The position numbers were made by a program, and so were the translations under genes. From the NCBI RefSeq assembly GCF_000599865.1, contig NZ_JHAC01000066.1, positions 1 to 27,113 on the forward strand: a stretch of 27,113 nt of DNA, written 5' to 3'. This document shows, piece after piece, positions 14,797 through 27,113 of the stretch (within the stretch, counting starts at the first letter, position 1; every line of letters starts with the position of its first letter). A model generated the notes under the pieces. The model saw only the letters and a list, made by a program, of their open reading frames with translations, was not told the DNA's origin and searched no databases. Source of the stretch: Deinococcus phoenicis. GTDB lineage: Bacteria; Deinococcota; Deinococci; Deinococcales; Deinococcaceae.

Positions 14797-15678
14797 ATGT
14801 GGACCCGGCTTCCCTCCAGTGCGCTGCGCCTGACCGGCGCGGACCGTGTGGCCTTCGTGCAGGGGCAGATGACCAACGATCTGCGTGGCGCACCGACGCC
14901 CGGGCTGGTGGCCTGCACCTTCCTGAACGTGCGCGGGCAGATCGAGTTCTTCGCGCGGGCCTACAAGCGTGCAGAGGACGTGTACCTGCACCTCGACGCC
15001 GGACAGGCCCAGGGCCTCGCCGCCCGGCTGAGGCGCTACATCATCTTCGATCAGGTGGACATGCAGGACGTGACGGAGGACCTGCGGACCGTCCACGTCT
15101 GGGGCGGCCAGACCGTGCCCGGCTGGGACCCGGCGGGCGGGGACGCGCAGACCTTTACGCTGGGCGGCGGGACGGTGCTGGCGGGCCGCGTGAACCGCAC
15201 GGGTGCGGCGGGCATGGACCTGCACTACCTGGCCCGCCAGGAGGCCGGGGTACTGGCGGCGCTGGGCGGCGAGGAGGCACCCCTGGCGGTTCTGGACGCC
15301 GCGCGCGTGCGGGCCGGCCTTCCTGACGTGACCCGTGACGGCTTCGCGGGGACCCTGCCGCAGGAGGTCGGCCTGGATGTGGGCGGCCCACTTCCGGCCA
15401 TCAGCTACCGCAAGGGCTGCTACGTGGGCCAGGAGATCATGGCCCGGCTGGAAGCGCGCGGAAACGCTCGCTACCACCTCGCGCGCGTCGCCGGAGAGGG
15501 TCTGCCCGACCACGCCGAGGTGACGCGGGCAGGCAAGGTCGTCGGGCAGGCGGGCCTCTTCGCGGCTGGGCTGAGCCTGGCACGGCTCCGCAAGGAACTC
15601 GCGCTGGGGGAGACGGTGGAGGTGGGCGGTGTGCCCGCCACCGTCCAGTCATTGCTGCCAGCCCCCGCCGATGCTTGA
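14797..15678 (+). CDS. ygfZ: Folate-binding YgfZ-like protein (GcvT fold)
   Basis: The 293-residue product has the YgfZ/GcvT-like layout: an N-terminal [11 protein letters not shown] segment at 20-30, a central tetrahydrofolate-binding barrel, and the hallmark motif KGCYVGQE at 206-213 containing the conserved Cys208. In other bacteria YgfZ-type proteins bind tetrahydrofolate and help build or repair certain iron-sulfur enzymes, including tRNA-modifying MiaB. The conserved GcvT aminomethyltransferase role is not expected because that enzyme lacks the KGCYxGQE motif. It overlaps the following small membrane-protein gene by 8 nt. The family call is strong and the client proteins are unknown. 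Confidence 0.88.
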   Translation: MWTRLPSSALRLTGADRVAFVQGQMTNDLRGAPTPGLVACTFLNVRGQIEFFARAYKRAEDVYLHLDAGQAQGLAARLRRYIIFDQVDMQDVTEDLRTVHVWGGQTVPGWDPAGGDAQTFTLGGGTVLAGRVNRTGAAGMDLHYLARQEAGVLAALGGEEAPLAVLDAARVRAGLPDVTRDGFAGTLPQEVGLDVGGPLPAISYRKGCYVGQEIMARLEARGNARYHLARVAGEGLPDHAEVTRAGKVVGQAGLFAAGLSLARLRKELALGETVEVGGVPATVQSLLPAPADA

Positions 15679-16114
15679 CGCCTTCGCGCGGGAGCTGCGC
15701 GCCGGGACCCCCGCCGACCTGACCCGGGCGGCCCGGCGTGCCCAGGCCGCCGCGTTTCTGGCCCTCGCCGTGCCGGGGCTGCCGCTGGGGGGGCTGTACC
15801 TCCTGACGCGGCCCGCGCCGCTGGCCGCCGTCTGGGTCGCGGCGCTGGCGCTGCTGGCGGCGCTGCTCGCGCTGGTCGCCCTGCGCCTCGCTCGCCGCGC
15901 CGCCCGCGACCCGGTCCAGCCCCCTGCCCGCACGGCCCTGGCCGCCGCCATGCAGGCGGGGACCGCCCCGGCCGTGCCCTTTTTGCTGGGCTGCGCCTTT
16001 CTGGCCCAGCCCGCCGCCGTGGCCCTGCTGTGGGGGCTGGCGGTCTGCGCCTATGCTGCGGCCTGGGCCAGTGTGCCCGGCTGGGTGAAGGCGGGGGCGA
16101 CCCGGGCCGACTGA
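15671..16114 (+). CDS. Small membrane protein of unknown function
   Basis: The 147-residue product starts at ATG 15671, inside the last 8 nt of the YgfZ-like gene, which suggests translational coupling. Four hydrophobic segments are visible in two pairs (about residues 30-75 and 100-137), separated by an Arg-rich stretch ([10 protein letters not shown]) likely to be cytoplasmic. Ala and Leu dominate. No motif or family is recognised. Because it is coupled to the YgfZ-like gene, the two are probably always made together, but no functional link can be inferred. Confidence 0.68.
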   Translation: MLDAFARELRAGTPADLTRAARRAQAAAFLALAVPGLPLGGLYLLTRPAPLAAVWVAALALLAALLALVALRLARRAARDPVQPPARTALAAAMQAGTAPAVPFLLGCAFLAQPAAVALLWGLAVCAYAAAWASVPGWVKAGATRAD

Positions 16115-16178
16115 ACCCGGCCCCTGTCCCTCCCCCGCCCTGCGCCATCTGGCTCAGGCGCGTCGCCCATCTGCCCCT

Positions 16179-16184
16179 TAGCCT
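16179..16184 (+). promoter_or_regulatory. -10 box TAGCCT, leaderless start of the GNAT gene
   Basis: TAGCCT is followed by 7 nt and ATG 16192. The open frame extends upstream in the GC-rich sequence, but this box fixes the likely start. Confidence 0.5.
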
Positions 16185-16191
16185 GGGCAGG

Positions 16192-16752
16192 ATGTACGCC
16201 GAAACTCCCCGCCTGCTGCTGGTGCCCCTCACGCGCGAGGTGATCGAGACCCGCCTGTCGCGTGACACCTTCACGGCGGCGGTGCCCACACCGCATGGCC
16301 CCCTCACCGTCACCTATCCACCGGCCTGGCCGGGCGACCTCCTCCCCCTCTTGCCCCGGCGGCTGGCCCCGTTCGACGCCGCGAAAGAAGCGTGGAGCGC
16401 CACCCTGGTCGAGCTGGCCACCCTCACGGCCATCGGGCAACTGGGGGCCAAGGGACGCCCGGACGCGCAGGGCGACCAGGAGATCGGCTACGGGCTGAAC
16501 CCTGAAGCCTGGGGACAGGGCTACGCGACCGAGGCCGCCCGCGTACTTGTCGCGGCGCTGCTGGCCCGGCCCGACGTGCGGCGCGTGACCGCCCAGACCG
16601 CCACGACCAACCCGGCCAGTGGGCGCGTGCTGGAAAAACTCGGCTTCGAGAAGGTCGGCACCGCCTGGGACGAGGAGGACGGCGACCTCATCGTGTGGGC
16701 CTGCGCGGCGGGCAACGCCTCCCAGGAAGCAATGAAGACGCCCCCGGCCTGA
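16192..16752 (+). CDS. GNAT-family N-acetyltransferase (RimJ/RimL-like)
   Basis: The 186-residue product begins with [19 protein letters not shown], the opening strand typical of RimJ/RimL-type acetyltransferases. It carries the acetyl-CoA pyrophosphate loop in the helix-start [17 protein letters not shown] (about 102-118), and the later [18 protein letters not shown] segment (about 142-159) that ends the fold. It would transfer acetyl from acetyl-CoA to an amine on a protein N-terminus or a small molecule; the target is unknown. It stands alone and converges with the ABC importer operon, with a strong GC hairpin at its stop codon. Confidence 0.88.
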   Translation: MYAETPRLLLVPLTREVIETRLSRDTFTAAVPTPHGPLTVTYPPAWPGDLLPLLPRRLAPFDAAKEAWSATLVELATLTAIGQLGAKGRPDAQGDQEIGYGLNPEAWGQGYATEAARVLVAALLARPDVRRVTAQTATTNPASGRVLEKLGFEKVGTAWDEEDGDLIVWACAAGNASQEAMKTPPA

Positions 16753-16765
16753 GCGGCGGGGGCGT
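16738..16765. terminator. GC hairpin spanning the GNAT stop codon, shared with the convergent importer operon
   Basis: ACGCCCCCG (16738-16746) pairs with CGGGGGCGT (16757-16765) around a 10-nt loop that contains the TGA stop of the acetyltransferase gene. On the minus strand it follows the end of the last permease gene by about 20 nt and is followed by CTTCATTGCTT, a weak T-rich stretch. It probably ends transcription of the importer operon. Confidence 0.5.
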
Positions 16766-16786
16766 GAAGGCGAAGGGCCGGGTTTC

Positions 16787-17808
<1,022 letters not shown>

Positions 17809-17809
<1 letters not shown>

Positions 17810-18831
17810 CAGTCGAACCTCACGCGGGGGTCAATGACACCGTACAGGATGTCGGTGAGGGTGCTGACCACCACCACGATCAGCGCCGAGAGCAGCGCAA
17901 AGCCCAGCACCGAGGGAATGTCGAGTTGCAAGGCCGACTGCACCACCCATTGCCCGATGCCGGGGTAGGCGAAGATGGTCTCGGTAATCAGCGAGCCGCT
18001 CAGCAGCCCGATAATCAGGAAGCCGCCCAACGTGATGACCGACAGCAGGGCGTTGCGCCGGGCATGCTTGAGGTTCACGACCCGTTCGGCCAGGCCCTTG
18101 GCACGCGCCGTCCGGACGTAGTCGCTGCTGAGCGATTCGAGCATGCTGTTGCGCATCACTTTCAGGATGGTGGCGCTGCTGATGATAATCAGCGTCAGTG
18201 CGGGCATCAGCAGGTGCCGGAACACGTCGAGCGCCACGTTGAAGCGGCCGTTCAGCAGCGCGTCGACCCCGAGCATCCCGGTATAGCGCTTCATGTCCCC
18301 GATGGCGAACTGGTTCAGCACGTCCAGCTGACCGGCCCCCGGCAACCAGCCCAGGTAGCCGTACAGCACGGCCAGCAGCACGATCCCCAGCACGAAGGAA
18401 GGCAGGCTGTTGCCCAGCACGGCAAAGACCCGCAGGAACTGGTCCACGAACCGGTCCTTGTTCAGGGCGCTCAGGGTGCCCAGCCAGACCCCGATCAGGA
18501 TGATGGGAATGGCGGTGACCAGGGTCAACTCGATGGTGTTCGGCAAGCGGGTCTTGATGGTGTCCAGCACCGGCTGCCCGCTGGCCTTGGAAAAGCCCAG
18601 GTCACCGTGCAGGGTGCTGCTGAGCCACTTGCCGTACTGCACCGGGAACGGCTGATCCAGCCCCCGGTCACGAATGATGCGTTCCATTTGCGCCGCCTGC
18701 TGGTCACTCTTGATGTAACCGGCAGCACGCTGTGCAGGCGTGAGCAACATGGTGAGGGCCACGATCAGAATCGACAGGGCCAGCATGACCAGCGGAATCT
18801 GAACGAGGCGGCGGACGATGAAATTGAGCAT
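17809..18831 (-). CDS. dppB: ABC importer permease, DppB/OppB-type
   Basis: The 340-residue protein starts with [20 protein letters not shown], the normal first helix of DppB/OppB. It continues with an outside region ([25 protein letters not shown]) and five further helices. The EAA loop contacting the ATPase is [26 protein letters not shown], followed by [13 protein letters not shown] and the closing DPRVRFD, all family hallmarks. A Shine-Dalgarno AGAGGT lies 5 nt before the ATG, so it is translated from a leader, unlike many neighbours. It follows the binding-protein gene by 170 nt, with a hairpin between. Confidence 0.92.
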
Positions 18832-18959
18832 GAGAGACCTCTGGAAGAACCCGGTAGGGAGTCCGGCTTAATTTTCCTCGCAAAACGGGGGCCGATGATG
18901 AAAGTCGGTGAGGTTTGGGCCAGGAATCCACCACCAATGCCGCCCGGCAACACAGATGG

Positions 18960-18990
18960 GCGGGGGGGCACGTCCCGCCCCCCCCGCCCC
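18960..18990 (-). promoter_or_regulatory. GC-rich hairpin between binding-protein and permease genes
   Basis: A run of G's with one C (GGGCGGGGGGG) faces a matching C-rich run across a CACGT centre, making a very stable hairpin about 130 nt before the permease start. No T-run follows on the minus strand. Such intercistronic hairpins commonly keep the binding protein in excess over the permeases by protecting the upstream mRNA. Exact stem borders are approximate because of the homopolymer runs. Confidence 0.5.
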
Positions 18991-19001
18991 CTTTGTTCAG
19001 C

Positions 19002-20723
<1,722 letters not shown>

Positions 20724-20796
20724 TGCGCCTCCTGGGCGAGGGTGCTGCACGCCGCGCAACCTTGGTTGCGGGGGGACGGCACCGATGTGGGGTTAA

Positions 20797-20815
20797 ACGC
20801 TAGGCATCATAGCGT
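20797..20815 (-). promoter_or_regulatory. Importer promoter -10 TATGAT inside an inverted repeat
   Basis: On the minus strand TATGAT (20811-20806) is a good -10 about 80 nt before the binding-protein start. It sits within the inverted repeat ACGCTA-N7-TAGCGT (20797-20815). No strong -35 is visible. The overlap suggests an operator for a repressor. The rest of the 211-nt gap holds only this, the Shine-Dalgarno and the divergent ddl promoter. Confidence 0.45.
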
Positions 20816-20921
20816 AGGCTGAGCGGCGGGTGTGAGAGTTCGCCAAGAGCGGAAAGAGGTCTAGATCGCACTTTCCTGCGCGTCAGATGCTCCTGGGGAG
20901 GCCCAGCAGCAGCGTGAGTGC

Positions 20922-20927
20922 CATACT
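20922..20927 (+). promoter_or_regulatory. -10-like box CATACT, leaderless start of ddl
   Basis: CATACT is followed by 7 nt and GTG 20935. This agrees with the conserved Ddl N-terminus ([11 protein letters not shown]), which begins exactly there. Confidence 0.5.
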
Positions 20928-20933
20928 GCACCC

Positions 20934-21954
<1,021 letters not shown>

Positions 21955-22000
21955 AGCGGCCAACGGGAGGACGGCCCGGCCTGCTCTCATCCCCCCGCCC

Positions 22001-22006
22001 CATGCT
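22001..22006 (+). promoter_or_regulatory. -10-like box CATGCT, leaderless start of the M23 gene
   Basis: CATGCT is followed by 6 nt and GTG 22013. The intervening GGAGGG directly abuts the start codon, too close to act as a normal Shine-Dalgarno. Confidence 0.4.
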
Positions 22007-22012
22007 GGAGGG

Positions 22013-22528
22013 GTGCGCCGCCTGCTCCGTCTGCTGCTCGTTCTCGCGCTGTTCGCGGGGGCGGCTTATCTGCTGTGGCCCAGCGTGCAGAGGGCACAGC
22101 GGTACGCAGCCCTGATGGCCTCGCCTGCCCCGACCACGCGGAGCCTCCCCAACCCGCTGCCCGGCCAGCGCTTCGTGGACACCTGGGGTGGGGCACGCTC
22201 GGAGGGCCGAAAACACGAGGGCGTGGACATCTTCGCGGCGCGGGGCACGCCGGTTCACGCCACCACACGCGGCGTCGTGCTGAACGTGGGCGAGAACCGC
22301 CTGGGCGGGCGCACGGTGATGGTTCTGGGTCCCGGCGGACAGCGGCACTATTACGCGCACCTCGACCGCTACGCCGACTTGCAGGAAGGCCAGTGGATCG
22401 AGGCCGGCAGGGTCGTCGGTTACGTGGGCGACAGCGGCAACGCCAAAGGCACGCCGACCCACCTGCACTACGGCATCTATCAGCTGGGCGGCGCGGTCAA
22501 TCCTTATCCGTTGCTGCGCCAGGACTGA
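22013..22528 (+). CDS. M23 (LytM-type) peptidoglycan endopeptidase
   Basis: The 171-residue product has an N-terminal signal anchor (about 4-22) and an extracytoplasmic M23 domain at about 50-168. The zinc ligands are His68 and Asp72 in [16 protein letters not shown] and His152 in the THLHYG motif (HxH at 150-152). His116 in YYAHLD is the likely catalytic partner. All look intact, so it should be an active metallo-endopeptidase cutting cell-wall cross-links, not a degenerate EnvC-like activator. It follows ddl closely. The last 32 nt overlap the convergent histidine phosphatase gene. Confidence 0.9.
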   Translation: MRRLLRLLLVLALFAGAAYLLWPSVQRAQRYAALMASPAPTTRSLPNPLPGQRFVDTWGGARSEGRKHEGVDIFAARGTPVHATTRGVVLNVGENRLGGRTVMVLGPGGQRHYYAHLDRYADLQEGQWIEAGRVVGYVGDSGNAKGTPTHLHYGIYQLGGAVNPYPLLRQD

Positions 22529-23135
22529 GCGGCCCGGCCAGGTGCGGCGCGAGATTCACGCCGGTCAGCAGCGCCGTAGGCGAGTCGCGCCGCAGGGTCA
22601 GGGTGGCAAAGCCCGTGGCCCTGAACGCGAACCATCCCCGCTCCGCCCCGGTCAGCTCGCACAGCACGCTGTTCAGGAAACCGCCATGCGAAACCACCAG
22701 CACGTTGTTCGCGCCGGCCCGCCACAGCCCCTCCAGGGCCAGCAGGGCGCGGGCGCGGATGGCCGCCCGACTCTCCCCACCCTCCGCCGTGAACGGGTCG
22801 AGATCATGCCGGAAGGCGGGAATGGGAAAGCGGCGCAGCGCCTCGGCGCGGGGTAGGCCCGCGAGGGGGCCGTTGTCCCACTCGCGCCACAGGTCGTCCG
22901 GATACAGGGGAACCTTTGCCGCCGTCACGATCTCCGCCGTCTGCCGGGCACGCGCCAGGGTGGAACAGAAGGCCACCTCGAAGCCGGGCGGGTGCGCCTG
23001 CCAGTACGCCGCGAGCGCCTCTGCCTGTCCCCGGCCCACGGCCGTCAACGGCGAGTCGTAACGGCCTTCATGCACGCCCTCGTCGTCCGCGCGGCTGCGC
23101 CCGTGGCGCAGGAGGGTGAGGTGGAGGGCGCTCAT
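22497..23135 (-). CDS. Histidine phosphatase superfamily protein (phosphoglycerate-mutase-like)
   Basis: The 212-residue product opens with LTLLRHGRS, the RHG phosphohistidine motif (Arg10, His11, Gly12). It continues with [17 protein letters not shown], the [15 protein letters not shown] segment, the acidic [12 protein letters not shown] motif (likely proton donor Glu) and the second active-site VVSHGGFLN. All catalytic positions appear present. The substrate in this superfamily ranges from sugar phosphates to cobalamin intermediates and nucleotides, so none is named. Its ATG overlaps the stop of the NUDIX-methyltransferase gene (ATGA), placing it third in that operon. Its 3' end overlaps the convergent M23 gene by 32 nt. 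Confidence 0.9.
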   Translation of the reverse strand: MSALHLTLLRHGRSRADDEGVHEGRYDSPLTAVGRGQAEALAAYWQAHPPGFEVAFCSTLARARQTAEIVTAAKVPLYPDDLWREWDNGPLAGLPRAEALRRFPIPAFRHDLDPFTAEGGESRAAIRARALLALEGLWRAGANNVLVVSHGGFLNSVLCELTGAERGWFAFRATGFATLTLRRDSPTALLTGVNLAPHLAGPLSPGAATDKD

Positions 23136-24133
23136 CCTGTCCTCGCCGCCAGAATCACGCGCTCGCCTGCACTCACAGCCACCTCGGTACAGGTCAGCCC
23201 GGGATGTGCCCACAGCGCCTCCCGCTCGGGGTCACCCGCGTGCAGGGCTTCGGGCAGCTGCCCCGGCGGGCTGAAGTTGTCCAGCACCAACAGGCCACCG
23301 GGGCGCAGGGCAGAAATCAGGAGGTCCAGGCTCTCCGTCTCGCGCTTGGCGGGTACACAGTCGCTGAAGATCAGGTCGAAGGGGCCGAAGGCGAGCGCCT
23401 CCCGCCAGTCACCGTGCAGCACCTCGGCGCGGTCGTCTCCTGCCAGGACGGTGCGGGTGACCAGGGCACGCTCGGGGTCGAGTTCCACCGTCACCAGGCG
23501 CGAGGCCCCGTCCATGCCCGCCAGCAACCAGGCCGCGCCCACGCCCGTCCCGCTGCCCAGCTCCGCGAAGTGCCCAGCCGGTCGCGTGGCCGCCAGCGTC
23601 CGCAGGAGCCGTCCGGTTTCCGGACTGCACGAGCGGCCAAACCCCAGCCGTTCCGCCTGGACGTGCGCCCGGTGTACCCGGCCCGGCAGAGCGAGTGCCG
23701 GGGCTGTCGCGCCGCGTGCGGCCAGAACCTGCCGCAGTTGCACGTCGTCGGCCCAGGGGAGCGTGCGCGGGTTCACCCAGGCGACCGGGCGGCCCTCGGG
23801 GCTGGGGTGCAGGCTCAGCAGGCGGGCGGGGAAGCAGAGGGCACCCTCCGCCAGGGTCAGCGCCTCGCCCGACACCTCCACCCGCGCGCCGCATTCCTCC
23901 CAGGCCTCGCGCACGGCGGCCTCCGCGCCCGTCTCGCCGGGATGGATACCGCCGCCCGGCAGGGTCCAGCCTCCGGCATCCCTTGCGGCCATCAGCACGC
24001 GGCCCTCACGCTCCACCCACACGCAGGCGCGGCCCACGCGATCGGTGGAGGGGGAAAGGTTGGTGAAGGGCGCGGCACGGCCCCACTCTTCGGCCGGACG
24101 GCTGACCGCTGAAAGCTGTCCCCTCCCCCTCAC
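23132..24133 (-). CDS. NUDIX hydrolase-methyltransferase fusion protein
   Basis: The 333-residue product joins two enzymes. Residues about 33-150 are a NUDIX domain with a full box: Gly61, Glu67, then REAWEECGA at 75-83. Residues about 155-333 are a class I SAM-dependent methyltransferase, with motif [13 protein letters not shown] at 191-202, the acidic VELDP at 216-220, and a DLIFSDC core strand near 253-259, resembling small-molecule O-methyltransferases. NUDIX domains cleave nucleoside-diphosphate-linked substrates; whether the two halves act on one substrate is unknown. The start is taken as GTG 24133, overlapping the stop of the GGDEF gene (GTGA); the first 32 residues look unstructured, so a later start is possible. 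Confidence 0.85.
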   Translation of the reverse strand: MRGRGQLSAVSRPAEEWGRAAPFTNLSPSTDRVGRACVWVEREGRVLMAARDAGGWTLPGGGIHPGETGAEAAVREAWEECGARVEVSGEALTLAEGALCFPARLLSLHPSPEGRPVAWVNPRTLPWADDVQLRQVLAARGATAPALALPGRVHRAHVQAERLGFGRSCSPETGRLLRTLAATRPAGHFAELGSGTGVGAAWLLAGMDGASRLVTVELDPERALVTRTVLAGDDRAEVLHGDWREALAFGPFDLIFSDCVPAKRETESLDLLISALRPGGLLVLDNFSPPGQLPEALHAGDPEREALWAHPGLTCTEVAVSAGERVILAARTG

Positions 24134-24735
24134 AGCGCCCCCCGGTTGCGCTCGATCAACTCATCCAGCGCCTCGCGCAGCAAGGACGCCTCGGTGCGGC
24201 CCAGCGCGCCTGACAGCTTGGCGAGGCGTTCGAGCTGGCTTTTGGGGTAGTAGTTGCTTTTCAGGACCATCTTGCTTTCCACGTAGATGCAGGCGCGGCC
24301 TCGGCCCTCGCGTTTGGCCCGCAGCAGGGCCTCATCGGCGGCGCGGTACAGCTCGGCGAAGGTGTGGGCATGGGCGGGCCGCGCCGCCAGCCCCACACTC
24401 AGCCCCAGCGTGCGCGGCCACTGGGGGTCGCGGTGAATCTGGAAGTGCTTGATCACTTCGTCGAAGAGGATCAGGGCCGTTTCGGCGGCGGTCTCGGGCA
24501 GGATGACCGCGTACTCGTCGCCGCCGATCCGCCCGATGATGCTGCCGCCCGGCAGGCTCCCCGCCAGGAGCCGTTCCACGCTCCGCAGGACGCGGTCACC
24601 TTCGGCCCGGCCCAGCGTCTCGTTCACCGTCAGAAAATGATCGAGGTCCAGCACTGCCAGCGTCAGCGGCGCGTCACCCAGCCGGTCAAAGGCGTCCTCG
24701 AATGGATTGCGGGACAGGATATCGGGTCGGGGCAT
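24130..24735 (-). CDS. GGDEF-domain protein with ribbon-helix-helix-like C-terminus
   Basis: The 201-residue product has a GGDEF domain at about 22-155. Metal-site residues are in AVLDLDHF (Asp30, Asp32), [13 protein letters not shown] follows at 38-50, and the active-site loop is GGDEY at 71-75. These suggest a functional diguanylate cyclase. The inhibitory RxxD normally 5 residues before the loop is absent (PGGS at 62-65). Residues about 156-196 look like a ribbon-helix-helix DNA-binding fold: a strand (MVLKSNYY), a helix ([11 protein letters not shown]), a GRTEAS turn and a second helix ([13 protein letters not shown]). The start has a strong AAGGAGG Shine-Dalgarno. It heads a three-gene operon with 4-nt overlaps. 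The GGDEF call is firm and the C-terminal fold is by pattern only. Confidence 0.85.
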   Translation of the reverse strand: MPRPDILSRNPFEDAFDRLGDAPLTLAVLDLDHFLTVNETLGRAEGDRVLRSVERLLAGSLPGGSIIGRIGGDEYAVILPETAAETALILFDEVIKHFQIHRDPQWPRTLGLSVGLAARPAHAHTFAELYRAADEALLRAKREGRGRACIYVESKMVLKSNYYPKSQLERLAKLSGALGRTEASLLREALDELIERNRGAL

Positions 24736-24797
24736 AGGTCGTCCTCCTTACCAGGGGGCAGAAAGGTTTCCACAAAACGGCTGTGTATTGTCTTCTT

Positions 24798-24827
24798 ACA
24801 TATATATGTTAGACCTATAGCCCGCAA
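24798..24827 (-). promoter_or_regulatory. Promoter of the GGDEF operon overlapped by a 12-bp AT palindrome
   Basis: On the minus strand TTGCGG (24827-24822) and TATATG (24804-24799), spaced 17 nt, make a plausible sigma-70-type promoter about 62 nt before the ATG. The perfect palindrome ACATATATATGT (24798-24809) covers the -10. Such AT-rich sequence is rare in this GC-rich window. It is a natural operator position for a dimeric repressor. Confidence 0.5.
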
Positions 24828-24897
24828 CCCCCACCCCCAAAAGCCGCGTGCTGGTGGGCCTTGAGCGCCCTAGACTCAGATTGTCAGACTCCGGCAG

Positions 24898-24927
24898 TTG
24901 ACATTTCTATCAAGGCAGGACTAGTAT
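24898..24927 (+). promoter_or_regulatory. groES-groEL promoter
   Basis: TTGACA (24898-24903) and TAGTAT (24922-24927), spaced 18 nt, form the best consensus promoter in the window. An imperfect inverted repeat, TGTCA-G-ACT-N5-AGT-TGACA, at 24882-24903 overlaps the -35 and could be an operator. No CIRCE (TTAGCACTC-N9-GAGTGCTAA) is present, so classic HrcA control is not supported. The roughly 80-nt leader has a small hairpin (24949-24965) and the Shine-Dalgarno AGGAGGG before ATG 25010. Confidence 0.7.
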
Positions 24928-24948
24928 TCCGTCTGGAACGGCAAAAAC

Positions 24949-24965
24949 CGCCGGGTAAGCCGGCG
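24949..24965 (+). promoter_or_regulatory. Hairpin in the groES leader
   Basis: CGCCGG (24949-24954) pairs with CCGGCG (24960-24965) over GTAAG. It lies in the 5' untranslated region, about 45 nt before the ATG, and does not cover the Shine-Dalgarno. It may stabilise the message. Confidence 0.4.
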
Positions 24966-25009
24966 CGCCGATGCTGTCACACCCACTTCACTTCACAGGA
25001 GGGACACCC

Positions 25010-25297
25010 ATGCTGAAACCTTTGGGCGACCGCGTTCTCGTTGAGATCATCGAAGAAACCGAGCAGAAGACCGCCGGGGGCCTTTACGTGCCCGACACCG
25101 CCAAGGAAAAGAGCCAGCGCGGCAAGGTCATCGCCGTCGGCAACGGCAAGATGCTCGACAACGGCACGCGTGTCCCGCTGGACGTCAAGGAGGGCGACAC
25201 GGTGTACTTCGCCAAGTACGGCGGCACCGAAGTCAGCCTGGACGGCAAGAACTACAGCCTCCTCAACGAACGCGACGTTCTCGCCATCGTCGAGTAA
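25010..25297 (+). CDS. groES: GroES co-chaperonin
   Basis: The 95-residue protein is a normal-length GroES. It begins [33 protein letters not shown], which includes the mobile loop (about 17-32) that contacts GroEL, and continues with GKVIAVGNG and [17 protein letters not shown]. As a heptamer it caps the GroEL cage in the cytoplasm. ATG 25010 follows the Shine-Dalgarno AGGAGGG; a further upstream ATG (24971) would add 13 non-conserved residues and is rejected. groEL follows 96 nt later with its own AAGGAG, presumably on the same transcript. Confidence 0.97.
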   Translation: MLKPLGDRVLVEIIEETEQKTAGGLYVPDTAKEKSQRGKVIAVGNGKMLDNGTRVPLDVKEGDTVYFAKYGGTEVSLDGKNYSLLNERDVLAIVE

Positions 25298-25381
25298 AGG
25301 CTGCTGGAGGAGACGTGAGGCCCGCCTTCGTCTCTCTCTTCTGCTGCCCTGACGCCCGACTTCTCAGTTTTTCTTTCTTAA

Positions 25382-27037
<1,656 letters not shown>

Positions 27038-27044
27038 AGCAGGG

Positions 27045-27068
27045 ATGAGCGCTTAGGACGGCGCTCAT
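27045..27068 (+). terminator. Probable groEL terminator hairpin
   Basis: ATGAGCGC (27045-27052) pairs with GCGCTCAT (27061-27068) around an 8-nt loop, 8 nt after the groEL stop. No T-run follows, so termination may be factor-assisted. The remaining 45 nt of the window show no feature. Confidence 0.5.
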
Positions 27069-27113
27069 AAGGGTTGCCGGGTGAGGGTATAGCCACACCG
27101 TTGAAACCAGCCC

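Noticed and set aside
24736..25009. CIRCE element or DdrO-type radiation-response palindrome (TTATGTCATTGACATAA-like) near the gro and GGDEF promoters.
   Set aside because: Neither pattern is present here or anywhere else I looked in the window.
25310..25380. T-rich tract between groES and groEL as a terminator.
   Set aside because: The nearest hairpin (GAGACG/CGTCTC, 25310-25334) has a 13-nt loop and lies about 30 nt before the tract, so it is not a normal intrinsic terminator; the pair is expected to be co-transcribed.

Overview
The window looks like a chromosomal segment of a Deinococcus species or a close relative. Reasons: very high GC with strong G/C bias at third codon positions, a long PHP-containing DnaE with no intein, a DinB-fold protein and a DUF488 protein, the groES-groEL pair, and above all a recurring -10 box (TANNNT or a one-base variant) placed 6-8 nt before an ATG or GTG with no room for a leader. 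That is the leaderless-promoter layout known from Deinococcus. I see no IS element, prophage, CRISPR array, tRNA or rRNA. The content is mostly core and housekeeping.

Layout. 1-3356 (+): tail of an unidentified gene, a membrane-anchored DinB-like protein, a DUF488 protein, then a coupled pair (membrane-anchored SRPBCC protein and a formaldehyde-dehydrogenase-like zinc dehydrogenase). 3357-3808: a 450-bp non-coding block of nested inverted repeats that looks like a small dispersed repeat or MITE-like element. 3809-4660 (-): a six-helix membrane protein of unknown role. 4786-5865 (+): a PilT-type retraction ATPase. 6062-10051 (-): dnaE. 10153-14703 (+): tetrapyrrole genes (cobA-hemD fusion, Met8-like dehydrogenase, hemA) with a GAF/HD-GYP c-di-GMP phosphodiesterase set between them. 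14797-16752 (+): ygfZ-like folate-binding protein, a small membrane protein, and a GNAT acetyltransferase. 16787-20723 (-): a peptide-type ABC importer (binding protein and two permeases, no ATPases here). 20935-22528 (+): D-Ala-D-Ala ligase and a LytM/M23 endopeptidase. 22497-24735 (-): a tightly overlapping three-gene operon (GGDEF protein with a ribbon-helix-helix-like C-terminus, a NUDIX-methyltransferase fusion, a histidine phosphatase). 25010-27037 (+): groES and groEL.

How the genes fit together. HemA opens tetrapyrrole synthesis. The CobA-HemD fusion closes uroporphyrinogen III and diverts it to precorrin-2, and the Met8-like enzyme oxidises that toward sirohydrochlorin. Ddl and the M23 peptidase form a small cell-wall pair. 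The window holds both a c-di-GMP-making-type domain (GGDEF) and a c-di-GMP-degrading-type domain (HD-GYP), but they lie about 12 kb apart and nothing in the sequence links them.

The most unusual content is the 22497-24735 operon. Its first protein appears to join a diguanylate cyclase domain, lacking the usual inhibitory RxxD site, to a DNA-binding-type tail. A perfect AT-rich 12-bp palindrome overlaps the -10 of its probable promoter, which suggests autoregulation coupled to nucleotide signalling. Other points worth a look are the leaderless starts as a class, a 17-codon leaderless upstream reading frame overlapping the HD-GYP start, a 16-bp triplicate spanning the hemA stop codon, and a full set of PHP metal ligands in DnaE.
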